Source of the DNA: Diatrype stigma
Taxonomy: Eukaryota > Ascomycota > Sordariomycetes > Xylariales > Diatrypaceae
DNA: 64,000 nucleotides
Assembly (NCBI GenBank): GCA_022225965.2
Contig: JAKJXP020000047.1
Location: forward strand, 289,312 to 353,311
Direction: 5' to 3'
Shown here: piece after piece, positions 24,584 through 35,516 of the stretch
Numbering within the stretch: the stretch's first letter is position 1
Layout: every line of letters begins with the position of its first letter
Made by a program: the position numbers and the translations under genes
Notes under the pieces: model-generated
What the model was told of the DNA's origin: nothing
What the model saw: the letters and a program-made list of their open reading frames with translations, nothing else
Databases searched by the model: none

Positions 24584-27500
24584 CTATCTCGATGCATCCG
24601 GGCGGCCACTACGCATGATCTTGTTGAAGAGGCCCCTTCCCCGAGCTTGCTTCTTCTCCGCCGAGATGTCGTCGAGGGGCAACCTCTCTCTCGACTCCGT
24701 TTTAGACTTCCGCAGGGTGCGCTCGTTGGCGAACTGCTCCTCGTCAGACTCTAGGAGGTCGTAGTCATCGATTCCCGGCGGCGTCGTCGCGCTCTTGTCT
24801 TGCGAATATCCTCCTCCCCGGTGGCTCTGGTAGGTCCCCATCTTGGCATCTCCGCCACTGGGCTCCATCGCCGTTCCGGCATCGTGTAATTTGGCTATGC
24901 CGCGTGAGAGGGGTGCGACCATGGGGCCCATGACATCCCACTTCTCTTCACGGGGGTTCGGCGGCTCCAGGTCCATGGTCTTCCTGTATAACGAGGGCTG
25001 CTGGCTCTCGAACTCGTCTTCAACTTGTTTTTGGTGCTTCACCATGGCTTCCATCCGCTCGGCTTTCACGGACGGCACCAAATCGGTGTGGTGCGTATCT
25101 TCGCCCTCCAGCTGTTTGAACCACTCGTCATACTGTTGGTAGTCCTGCTTCTTCCTGAAGTTAGTATATGCCGTGAACATATCCTTCCTGTAAACGCCTA
25201 CCGTCTTCTCATAAGACTTCTCCTGGAGGCTAAGGAGGTAACTCCTAGCCGTATCTGTCATCTTGGTCCCCACTATGTATTTATCGAATGATGCCGAGAA
25301 TTCGCGGTAGTGACCCTTCAAGACGAAGCATTGTCCTTCCCAGCCTTTGGCCTTGAATTTCTGGTACAGGGATTCCGCTGTAGGTGCTTCCCAAGCAAAT
25401 TCTATGTGCTTGTCGTAGAATACAACACATCTACACTCGGACCACGCAGAAAACACAGCACGGCTTGCCTCGTTCGAAAGAGCTTTCTCAATCAAATCGG
25501 GGGTGGCCCTCGCCACGAAAGATGCTGGTGCCCTAAAGTTGATCGCTCCGTGGATATGCGACTTTTCGTAATCGGCTGGCGATCGCAAGTCCACAATTAA
25601 GACTTGGCTCAAGGGAACGACTTCTAGGAGTTTGTTCAGGTGCCCGGGGAGTATCATCCACGGCACTTCTCTAGGGCGCTCGTGACCATGATTGTCTATC
25701 CTCAAACTTTGCAGCCGGTCCGCTACTTCTTGTTGTTCTCGTCGATGGAAGAACCACAGCTAGTCCATATTAGTATGTTGTATGCTCATTTGTATAATCC
25801 TTTTGCCGATAACTTACATCAATATCGGTCGTCTCAATACCTAGGTTCGAAGCCAAGAATTCTTTCACAGCCACAGTTGGGCTGGGATTGTCAAGGAAAT
25901 ACTCTTCAAGCCGTGACTGCACATGGGGCGCGAGTGGCGGCCGGCTCGGGAGCTGATCACGGGAGGTTAAATAGGTCCTCCTCGAATCTCGTTGTTGGTT
26001 CATGGCAGGCAGCTTCGAGAAGTTATCGTGTGAAATACTCCTATTCAGCATTTTCGGGGGCGCAGTTTGCTGTCGAACAAGGGACCCTGATTCGGTACCA
26101 GGCCATCTACGAGTAGGATGGTCTGGTGGGTGAGGTTCTCTCAGATAAATAGATGAGGCTCGCTGGCTTTGGCCGGCCATATGCCTAGCACTCAGCCCCA
26201 TGGACGACCTCACGCTTGGCCTTCTACCATCAAAGGTAAACGCGGTTGTGCCTGAAAAAATGGAGAACCTCGATTCGGCGTCTGTGTCCTGGCCAACTGG
26301 AATCTCCATTTCCACCGGTACTGGTTCGACGTTGTCTTTCAATATCAGGTTGTTCGAACGCACAAAGGCCACAAAATTGCACGCCAGGTCATCGGGCAGC
26401 AAGTCCCACACCATGACAGGCATAGATAGAAGTAACAATGTCGAATGGCTCTTAAACACCCCCTGCACCTTGACGTACTTGGCAATTGCGGGTATGGATT
26501 GCAGCCAACGCTCCCAGTCGTTGATGTTGAGACGTTGGTCTTCTTCCAGCGCCAGTGAGATCATGACGTGCGGCACGTCCTCGGTTGGTTCTGACCCTAT
26601 TATCTGCTGTGGTCCGGCAGACCGCCCTTCAGCAGGATCCTCGAACGTCAGCTCCTGTGGCGGCGACGGGGGCCTCGCGTCAATGGGGATGATCCGGGAC
26701 ATCTCGATGCTAGGCGCCCGGTGATTAGCAGTCATCATGAAATGTACGGGCGTTGAGCGTTCTTCAAAGCGCTTTAGGCCGGTTCCATTCCTCTTTTCGG
26801 GCCAGGGGTGCTTCAAACGCGCCAGTATCTCGGCATGGAGCATGGCTGCGGAGAACGTCCTCTTATTCCACTCCTGCAGTACTTCGAGAAGAGCCGAGCT
26901 GAAGGAGAAACGGCCAGGCTCGGGGGCAATTGCATCCCAGCTCGAAGCCGATATCGTTTCGGTGATGCTGTTGCCATTAGGGAACGTAGCACTTGCAGCT
27001 CCAGCACAACAGTCGAGAAGAATCAACACATCTGAGAGAGATCGCTCCAACAGGGTTTGGATGGCAGACCACCTAGATTAGGGTGTGAGCACGGTAGCTT
27101 AACCTGGCTTAAGGGGGTATTCCCCTCGTGAAAGTTTCACTTACTGCAGCCATGGCGAATCCGAATTTCGGTTTCTAAACAAATGGCAAATCTTTAGCAA
27201 ATCGTACGGGCAATAGGTCGCGGAAAACCCAAACTTACGCGCACCACGTGCTCTGTCTCGAGTGATCTATTCTCGCGTGGCCTCCATAGTAGATGATGAA
27301 TAATGTATCAGACGACTCGCACTCTTTGATCATAGCCCCGATCTTCAGCATCAACTCTAGATGCGCATTATCGGACGGTATCGAGAACAGCTCGGTCTCG
27401 AAGTTGTAATCATCTCGGAAACACGTCTCGAGATCTTCCAACTCGGGGAGAACAAAAAGGTCGTCGGATTTCCAGTGCAGCAAAAGGGCGCGCACCTTCT

Positions 27501-27948
27501 TATACCGCTGCGAACTGCCATGGTTGGGAAAGGCTCGAGCTGCGGACTATTGGCGGCCGGCCGTGTCAGTGTACGGATTGAATGACAAATGACAAGACGT
27601 ATCAGAGACAAGAGAAAGGAATGGGGTGAACCAACGTCTTCAAGGGATCGCGCGAAGTCAGGCAAATGCCTTATGTGGTAATTGACACGGCTAATGTCAT
27701 GCGTGGCGGACGGTATTCTATCGTCTCCCGCGCTGGACCCATACTGGATTGTCACCGTTAGCCCCAAGGTCCTTCAGGACTGATTGACTCTGTACACAGT
27801 TCTGCACATGGCACATGGCACATGGCACATGGCACATAGTCTGATAGTATAAGCTTCTACATACAGCAGAATCCCGGCTACTGCTCGTGCTGTTCCCGTC
27901 GGGAGGCCGCCTCGAGCTTAATGTCAGAAACGGCACGCTCTCAGCCAT
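24584..27948 (-). CDS. Caspase-like (C14-type) protein fused to a rhodanese-like domain
   Basis: Predicted protein of about 940 residues. Exons: 27948-27865 (inferred first exon), 27546-27239, 27072-25818 and 25759-24584; all junctions keep frame. The caspase-like p20 fold spans about residues 45-160. It has VRALLLHWKSDDL at the first strand, the catalytic-His motif IIYYGGH (His118) and the catalytic-Cys motif LILLDCCAG (Cys153). A second conserved block typical of fungal caspase-like proteins (PHVMISLALEEDQ to VMVWDLLPDD) follows near residues 290-370, then a Ser/Arg-rich linker. The last exon encodes a rhodanese-like domain (about 584-720: VLIVDLRSPADYEKSHIHGAIN). Its loop reads VVFYDKH, so the usual catalytic Cys is replaced by Asp665; it is probably a binding module. 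The fusion rests on a 58-nt intron (GTAAGT, TACTAAT, CTAG) that joins the frames exactly. The ATG exon (gtatgt donor) is the weakest part. Substrate and role are unknown. Confidence 0.8.
27801..27838. repeat. Short tandem repeat, unit CACATGG
   Basis: Four to five copies of GCACATG/GGCACATGG lie in the inferred first intron of the caspase-like gene. Confidence 0.7.
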
Positions 27949-29410
27949 GTCGGCGAAGCTTTTAGGTAATTCCCTCGCTAGTGTTGTCGGCGAAGCGGGG
28001 GAGGGAAGAGCGCAAGAAAGCTTAGGCCAGCCAACAATATCGTGAAGTTTCACATCACACGGCTACTGACGCCCCCTACGATGGGCAGGATGCATGAACG
28101 GGCTTCTGCGCTCTTCGACAGGGAGAACCGGTGTGCGAAAAGAGGTGTGTATCAATGGCGTATCAATGGCGGCGTTATCACCAGGTAAAAGACGGGAGAG
28201 GCTTGGAGGTTCTAATGACGGGATTTGGGATTTGGGATTTGGGAATCCAAAATAGAATTGACGGTTTGGTGCTACAATCACTTCCCGCTGTATTGTATGT
28301 AACAGTTCGAGATTCTAGTGCTTCTTGGACGGCTGGGAATTGAGTGATTCTTTCGGTGTTCAAGTCCAGCCTGCTTGCCTGCCTGTCTGTGGCCTGCCTG
28401 TCTCAGTGCTGGGCTGGGCTGGGCTGAGATATGCTGATATGGTACCTAGGTAGGAGTAGCCCGAGTGGTAGTAAAACTACCTAGGTAGCAGTAGTAATGC
28501 AGCAATAATACAGCAATAATGCAGCAATAATGCAGCAATCTATTTGGAGATCCGTTTGGAGGGGACTTCGCCCTCTCTATATCGGTAACAGATTGGGTTT
28601 AGTGGGTGTTTGCGCGGTGTCCGTATCTAGTAGACGCTGGTAGATGCTGGTAGACACTCGCCAGGGCCCAGCAGTGAAGCCGCGCTCCAATCAGATAGGG
28701 AGCGATCAGCCACCCCTGGATGCCGCCCTGGATGCCGCCCTGGATGCCGGCCAAGCGAAAAGGTCGCATGCTCTGATACTTCGCTATGTAATCGACATCT
28801 CCGGGTGCGCCCGACGTCAGTGTGAGATGCAGATGCAGGAATCGGACATCTCCCGATTCTAGAACGTAGGTCATACTAAGTACCTAGGTAGGTATATGTA
28901 GGTATGTACTTACTTACCTACCGAGTATGTAGATATATACAGAGTAGACCGTCGGGCGTTTTCTCATAGGATTCCGCTGTGCCCTGGTGTCACCCGAAAG
29001 AGAGCAAACTGCCCATTGAATGGGCCAGGCGGAGACTCCAATGAGACAATCGTAGTGGAGTATAAACGCATGTATTATAGTTGTATTGTAGTAGTAAGTA
29101 CATGCGGTAACTACATACATACACATGTATGTACATAGTAGCCCCATCATTCCGCGTCAAACTCCAGGTTACCTGCAGGTTCCATCAAGCGGCATCATCA
29201 TCGTCGTCTCGAAGTCCCGAATCGCAACACCGGCATCAGATGTTTGCTCACAATACGATAGTAAACAGTCTTAGTGGCCAAGATAAGTACCTACCTATGC
29301 AACCCACCTGTTCCTGTATGGAAGTGTAGGGACTGGGCAGATCTGAAGTTCCGTCAAAATCGAAACTACTGTAGAGCTCTTGGGATCTTGTGTTAGCTGC
29401 GGCTTTGCCA
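27949..29410. promoter_or_regulatory. Divergent intergenic region, caspase-like gene and Zn2Cys6 regulator
   Basis: About 1.4 kb separates two genes transcribed away from each other, so both promoters should lie here. It holds several short direct repeats: GGGATTT at 28222-28242, a CAGCAATAATG array at 28499-28539, CCCTGGATGCCG at 28711-28750, and TACCTAGGTA palindromes near 28441, 28479 and 28880. No gene is visible, and no specific binding site can be assigned. Confidence 0.5.
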
Positions 29411-31914
29411 ATGTCTCCAGATGCTCCAAACCTACCACCAGGCTCAAGCCGCATCAAGCGGAACACAGCCTGTACGAGCTGTCGAGATGCAAAGGTACGC
29501 AGGCGAGGAGACACCCCCTGATTACCCTCGAGTCTGTGCCTGTCTGGTCAAGTATCACTGCATACTCAAGTAATTCCCAGGGACCTGGACCTCAACTCCA
29601 AGTTCTGTCTTGGCAACACAACAACCATCTTCGTCCGGTCCATGTGAATATGGAAGGATTCGTTAAGACTTTCTGCTTCTACATTCTACGAAGTAGCTAC
29701 TTATACGCATCGCTGACAGATTGGCTATGTTAGGTCCGGTGTAATCCGAGTCTTCAGCCAGATCAACCATGCCAACGTTGTACAAAACACCAGTTGACAT
29801 GTGTTGTAGACAGGACTCATAAGAGAACTAGTCGGAAGAGGTGAGCCTCGTGTTATCTGCCTAAGGCGCGGCCGCCGTGCCTTATCCGAACGCTCCGTTA
29901 ATCTCCAATGCAGTAAGCTGGACGAACTGGCGCGTGAGATACAGTCCATCAAGCAAAGTGTTGGTGATAAATCTGCATCGCCCTTACCAGTACCCTTGGC
30001 AGCGCCCAGGTGTTCTGGGCCACAGGATGTCACAGTTCCCCTCAAGGAGCCCCCGGTATCAAGGGTCGACTGGACACCGGCAGAGACTCTTGCAGCGTTG
30101 GCTAGGCCCACTGCCACTGAGCTTCCAAGTGGCAATAACTCCACGCTGGCGCCGTCGTCGCTCTCTCCTGTGACAACAGCTCTCAGTCATGATCCAAGCA
30201 CCAACCCTAGTCTACCTAGAGCCCTAGGCTCGCAACCCTTTCCAGGTGAAGAAATCGACTACTATTTCCAGAAGTCTGTACATAGGGTTCCTTCCTTTGT
30301 ATATAGTAGCACTAACAGTTTACAGATACTTCCAACACTTCCATCCATACATGCCGATCATACGACATAGGAACCCAGACAAATGCTATGATGCATGTCC
30401 CTTGCTTTTCTGGACGATTGTCTTCATCGCCTCAAGGCGCTATGCTAGGGGAAGCACGACCCTATCATTTCTACTAGATGCAGTCAAGAAGGAATTTAAT
30501 TCAGCTATCTCGATCTTTCCCCTTAGTCTAAACCATATCAATGCGCTCATATTAATATGCTCATGGTGTTTTCTTGATGTGCGGTTCATCAAAGACCCAG
30601 GCTCCATGTTCTCTGGTGTAGCAATGGCTTCCTGTCTCATGTTAGGGATTCATCTGGGGAAAGGGAAGCACAAGGAGTTCGCCGTGGGTGTCTTTCAAAA
30701 TGACTTCTCGGATGAGGAGGCCACTTTTACTTGGGCTGGTTACAACATTGTGTCCCAAAGGTAACACGGCTTTGCGTCTGAGTGCCTGGACTAGATACTG
30801 ACTCCTCTATAGTTCATCTTCCTACCTCGGAATACCCTCGATTGGTTGTTTATTCAACAATGCCACGCAGAAGGTCATGGATGGTAGAATGCCCTTCTCA
30901 ATCCCCTCTAGTTTCCGGGTTCTCCTTCAGTGCCAAAAATTCAGCCACCACCTTACTAAGAGTATGGCCGCCTGCCTTGAGGATGCTCGGGGCGTCTCAG
31001 CACATATGGTTCGACTACTTGAAGATGAATGGACTAACACGCAACACCTCATCGGTTTTGACCATGCAGGTAAGCATTTTATTCCATGATTTTTAAGCAC
31101 TACCCTAACGCCAATCCAACAGACGCTTTAGATCGACTCAATGTCTTGTTTGTGACCCTGGAGATACAGCAGTTTTACATGCTCCCTTTACCTAACTATG
31201 ACCCGGAGACATTGAAACCCAACATCCTCAGGGCATACAACACGGCCCAGACCGTCATTCGAGAGACGGTCGAGTTCGATCGCGAAGCCAACTTCCTATT
31301 ACATGCGCCACATTTTTACTTCAGGGGTCTGATCTGTGCGGCGTGCACTATTTGCAAAGTGGTGCGGTCGACGTATAAAAACCTCATCGACAGAAAACAG
31401 CTTGATGAAGCCACGGCAAACATGGTTGCTATGTTAAGGAGGTCGATAATCATGGAAGGCGATCTAGCAACACGTCTCCTAACCCGTAAGCAGTCCCCCA
31501 CCCCCTGCCTAGCGTGGTTCGGGGGCACTTCTCGTTCCAGCGTAGAGCCTTTGCACCTGAAACACAACTTGAAGATCATGAATAAAATCGCTATGCAAAA
31601 AGAAGCAGTGACTGACGGCGGTTGTTACAGTGCTGGAGCCGTGGCTCCAAGTGGCGCTTGATCCAGAGTGGGATGAAGACCCCATTTCGAACTTTACGCA
31701 CCGGCTCAGCGCAAGCCCGACTCTGGATTGCTTGGCGCGATGGAAGCATGATCAAGAATTTCTTCTGAAGGCCAAAAACCAGCCCCCGCCACCAGACGGG
31801 ATGGATGGGACATCTACGCTAGCGATGTCCGACCCGATGCAATTCATCGACTGGGGCTTCATGGACGACTTCAACTGGAACTTCGATTCGAACATACTCT
31901 CGAACGGGACGTAA
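29411..31914 (+). CDS. Zn2Cys6 fungal transcription factor
   Basis: Nuclear zinc-cluster regulator of about 629 residues. Seven exons join in frame: 29411-29494, 29734-29840, 29914-30273, 30326-30760, 30813-31069, 31123-31485 and 31631-31914. The binuclear cluster is at residues 21-51: CTSCRDAKVRC, then PCQRC and LTC, spacing C-X2-C-X6-C-X9-C-X2-C-X6-C. It is split by intron 1 directly after CRDAK, a common position in this family. A basic linker (HKRTSRKR) and a predicted coiled coil (KLDELAREIQSIKQS) follow. The middle region, from IDYYFQKYFQHFHPYMPII onward, resembles the helical domain of Leu3/PriB-type zinc-cluster factors, and the end is acidic/aromatic (DWGFMDDFNWNFD), possibly an activation segment. 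The donor of intron 3 (gtctgt) is weak, but the join gives a typical motif. Targets are unknown. The gene is head-to-head with the caspase-like gene. Confidence 0.9.
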
Positions 31915-32472
31915 GAGCTAGCATGTTGTACTAAACCGTTCATGACGGTATGAACAACCCCGTCATCGTAGTATCGTTAATGGGAATTGGTTTCATGAAA
32001 GAGGTTGGTAAGGGGACGCATGGACTACATCAGCTGAACTACTTAATAGACATGCTCTTATATATACTTATCACCAAACAGCTTGCTCATATCGTTCGAC
32101 AACGAAACTTAATACTATCATACAACGATGGGTTATCATGCAGTATATTAAAGAATGGAGCTTATGGCTGCAGGTTTTGTGAACAACAGGTAATCAAATA
32201 GTTCATGGTCACATCAAGGTGTCGCTGACGAGACTCGTTATACCGATTTCACTGCGTGTGGCTAACTCGGGAATGAGGGTCTCTATACACGACATTTCAA
32301 TGAGGCAGGGTAATTTGTTAAATCTGTGTACTTAACCAATAGGATATATATTCTCCCTACAAAAACCCGATCATCATCCTAAACTATGCCTCCTCTTCCC
32401 CCATCCTTCCGTCATTAAGTTATATCACCACCAACCAACCGTCATCAGCCGGAGCGGAAGGCAACCGTTTCC
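31915..32472. other. Convergent 3' flank
   Basis: The zinc-cluster gene and the PEBP gene converge on this 0.56 kb stretch. It should contain both 3' untranslated regions. A chance open frame of 83 codons at 31950 on the plus strand has no family signal. I see nothing else. Confidence 0.6.
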
Positions 32473-33449
32473 TCATTTCCATTTCCTCTCCGCGACACCA
32501 ACCCACATCTAGTTACGACGCACCAAAAGTTAGCTATCTACCTAGGAGTGGGAGACATTGGGATTGCAATACGAGGTGTGGGGGATATGAGGACTTACAC
32601 CAAAGCCCAGCACCTTCCCCTTGATCGCATCGGCAATCTGATCCCTCGTCACAAAGTTGCTAAGGTGCTGCGGGTCCAGCGGCTCGCTGAGGGCGACGAC
32701 CTGGTAGAAATCTGGGGGTTCCATTAATCAAGGTCTCTTTTCTTCTTTCTTCTTTACCCCCACACCCTTTTTCTCAAGGGGGCGACGCCGTGACAGAACG
32801 TGACTTACATCGATGCGGGCCGTGGTTCATCAGCGGGCGCGGCGGCACGTACGGGACGCCCCGGAGCGTCTTCCCGTAGTGGAAACCGCCCCTCAGGCGC
32901 CTCTTGCTGTCATCCTCGATCTCGAGGTCTTCGTGGTCGATGCTCGTCTTCGAGGCCGGGATGCCGGCAAAGATCCTGTGTGTTCACCCATTCATCCGTT
33001 TCGTCCGCGTTAGAATAGCCAGTGAGAAAGGTCCAAAAAGTCGGGGGGGAAAAAAAGAGAAAAAAAAACATCACACCGCACTCCCTCTCACTCATAGACC
33101 AGATAGACAGACAGGTAGGCAAAGGAAAAACTCTCTCCACTCACCCGTGCGCGACCGGGGTCGGCAGCGGCGCGTCCGGGTCCTCGCAGACGAGCAGCCA
33201 CTCGCGGACGCGGGCCGCGAGCTCGGGCGGGGCCTCCCAGCGCAGCGGCGGGAAGCGGCCCGGTCCGTCGGCGGTGTGCTCGGTGGTGAGGAGGGCGCCG
33301 CTCGGCCCGCAGGGCGACGTCACCGTCACCCGGGCGGCTTCGCGGTGGCCCCCCTCCTCCAGCGCCGGCCGCATCTGGAAGCTCTTGGCGTCGCGGCCCT
33401 TGGCGTTCGAGAACAGCCAGGAGAGCGTCACTTCGAGGACGGCCGTCAT
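32473..33449 (-). CDS. Phosphatidylethanolamine-binding protein (PEBP/TFS1 family)
   Basis: Predicted 206-residue protein in four exons: 33449-33145, 32975-32809, 32711-32599 and 32508-32473. All junctions are GT-AG and keep frame. It carries the two family signatures: DPDAP at residues 90-94, and the HGPHRYFYQVVAL block (GPHR at about 154-157) that lines the anion-binding pocket. The last 12-codon exon encodes WVGVAERKWK, the usual fungal C-terminus, which supports the join. The PEBP family includes yeast Tfs1, an inhibitor of carboxypeptidase Y and modulator of Ras signalling, and other lipid-pocket proteins. Which role applies here is not visible. There is no signal peptide, so a cytosolic protein is likely. 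The strong GC bias at third positions matches the neighbouring EXPERA gene, with which it is head-to-head. Confidence 0.9.
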
Positions 33450-34179
33450 TGTTTTCGGTCCGGTTCGGTCTCGTTTTCTTCCTCTTGTGTAGACAGGTAT
33501 CTAGTTGGGTAAGTAAGTAAGTGATTATTTCGTAAGCAGGTGTTTGCAATATGTGTATTGGTGGAAGTTCACTAGTAGGTACTACATTTGTGAGAGTTTG
33601 AGATGGGACTGACAACGGGAAAAACACCGGACTTAATTGATAAGTCCAGGATATAAGTCCACTGGATATTATATAGGCAACGATAATAACACAAGAACAC
33701 GCGGTGAATATCTTTTCTTGAACGCTTCTGCTGACGGCATTGCCGTTGCCCTCTCCTGTATGCACCTATTATAGAGCATCTCGGAGCCGAAGCGGCTAAC
33801 GTGTAGGTAACTTACAGTGGGCTGAGTGGCTACTACAGTGGGCTAGGTAGCGCTAAGCCGCTAACTGAAAGTGCAGGTGGACAATGACACCCCTGGAATG
33901 GATATCGAAAGCTTCACGCCAATACATACAATACAATAGCTCCCAGGCTTCTGTTCGGATATGGGACCACCAACAACTCCCCAATACTACTTACGTATTA
34001 AAGAGAACAAACCATCCGGAGCCTTCCTCGCCAATCGCAGCTTGAAGCTATCCAATCACAAATTCCCCCCACCCCCTTTATCACAGTTGCATCCGGCTTT
34101 TACTCCATCCACACTTAAGTCCATCCGTACATAGAGCTCGGTACCTACATACCTACCTACCGTACGCGTGGTGTCAGTG
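33450..34179. promoter_or_regulatory. Divergent promoter region, PEBP and EXPERA genes
   Basis: A 0.73 kb region shared by two genes transcribed away from each other. It contains a GGGCT(A/G)GTAGC-type direct repeat near 33818-33850 and TACCTACC repeats near 34142-34160. No named regulatory site can be assigned. Confidence 0.5.
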
Positions 34180-35516
34180 ATGGGGAACCTGATCAGCCAG
34201 CTCGCGCCGGATGCCGTCCCAGGGGATGGCGTGGAAGTAGTAGAGGAACAGGGCCCGCCCCCCGGGCCCCAGCACCCGTACTACCCGGAGGGCGTGGCCA
34301 TACCCGGTTACGAGCCGAACGAGCTCCCCGTCCACGTGCTCTCGGCCGCCATGGCCGGGATGCTGGGCTTCGCGCTCCTGGGCTCGTCCGCCGCGGCGCG
34401 CTGGGCCAACCCGCACCTCTCGAAGACGGACCTCGCCGTGTTCTGCTGGTTTGTGCTGTGTACGTCACGTGTCCGATCCGACCGACCGACCGATCTGGGT
34501 CGAACCCTACGAATGAATGAATGAATGAGAATGAATCGTTCATTACGCAAGTGTGTAGTTAGGTAGTACTCGAGCTGATATAGCTACGTGCTTAGGTGGC
34601 TGCTTGCATTGTTTCTTCGAAGGTGAGTTTGAATGTTGTCAACAACCCGAAATCATGGGAGCAAAGCTCGACTAAGTAAGTAAGCAACCGACTAACCGAC
34701 TGCCTCTCCCCTCCCCGAAGGATACTTCGTCCTCAACCACGAGACCATAGCGTCCTCGCAGTCCCTGTTCGCCCAACTCTGGAAGGAATACGCGCTGTCC
34801 GACTCGCGGTACCTGACCTCGGATTACTTCATGCTGAGCGTCGAGAGCATCACCGTGGTGAGTCTGCCCTGTCCCTATCTCATTCGTCTCTCTTTCCATC
34901 ACCCCAGCCTGTGCATATTGTAGGTACTGATCGAGATCAAAAACCACGCGCGTGCGCATGTGTGCAGCTCTTCTGGGGACCCCTCTGCTTCCTGTGCGCG
35001 CTGACCACGGCGCTCCCGGGCGGCCGCCCCCTCCGCCACCCCCTGCGCATTCTGGCCTGCATGGCGCACCTATACGGTGTCGCGCTCTACTACGCCACGA
35101 GCCTATGCGAGCTCTATTTCACCGGCCGCTCGCACAGCCGGCCCGAGCCGATCTACTTTTGGGGCTACTACGTCGGCTTCAACCTACCGTGGGTAATCGT
35201 CCCTGCTGGTAAGTCAAACTTGCTTATTCATCTCCCCCTCCCCCTTTTGATTTACTCGTGCGAGGTTGTGGGCGGGCTACATGTTGCCCATTCCATGTGA
35301 TGGGGATAGGATAGGTTAGAGTCGAAACAGTTCGAATGAGGGCTTGGCTGACCCCTTGTCTTTTGCAAATTCTGTGTAGTGATCCTAGGCAGTAGTCTTG
35401 CTGCCGTGACGAGGGCTTTCAGAGCACTTGATGGGGTCAACAACACCCTGGACGGGTTTTGGAAGAGCAATGGGAAGCCGACGGTGGAGAGCAAAGAGTC
35501 TAGGAAGACAAAGTAA
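34180..35516 (+). CDS. Emopamil-binding (EBP)/EXPERA-domain membrane protein
   Basis: Predicted 273-residue integral membrane protein of the EBP family, whose founding member is the ER sterol delta8-delta7 isomerase. Exons: 34180-34459, 34596-34622 (27 nt), 34721-34857, 34968-35208 and 35380-35516. All junctions keep frame. Residues about 55-100 form the first membrane segments (VHVLSAAMAGMLGFALLGSS, FCWFVLCGCLH). The microexon supplies GCLHCFFEG, placing His98 and Glu102 in the HxxxE arrangement that is catalytic in EBP isomerases. Next come YFVLNHE, LWKEYALSDSRYL and ESITVLFWGPLCFL, all family motifs, then two more membrane spans. The tail is Lys/Ser-rich. Skipping the microexon gives an in-frame TGA, so it is required. 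Most fungi use ERG2 for this step, so this may be a paralogue with another sterol or ligand role. The first in-frame ATG is the start. Confidence 0.88.

Noticed and set aside
33088..33765. 225-codon minus-strand frame overlapping PEBP exon 1
   Set aside because: Its frame is offset from the PEBP frame and encodes no motif, whereas the PEBP exons give an intact protein.
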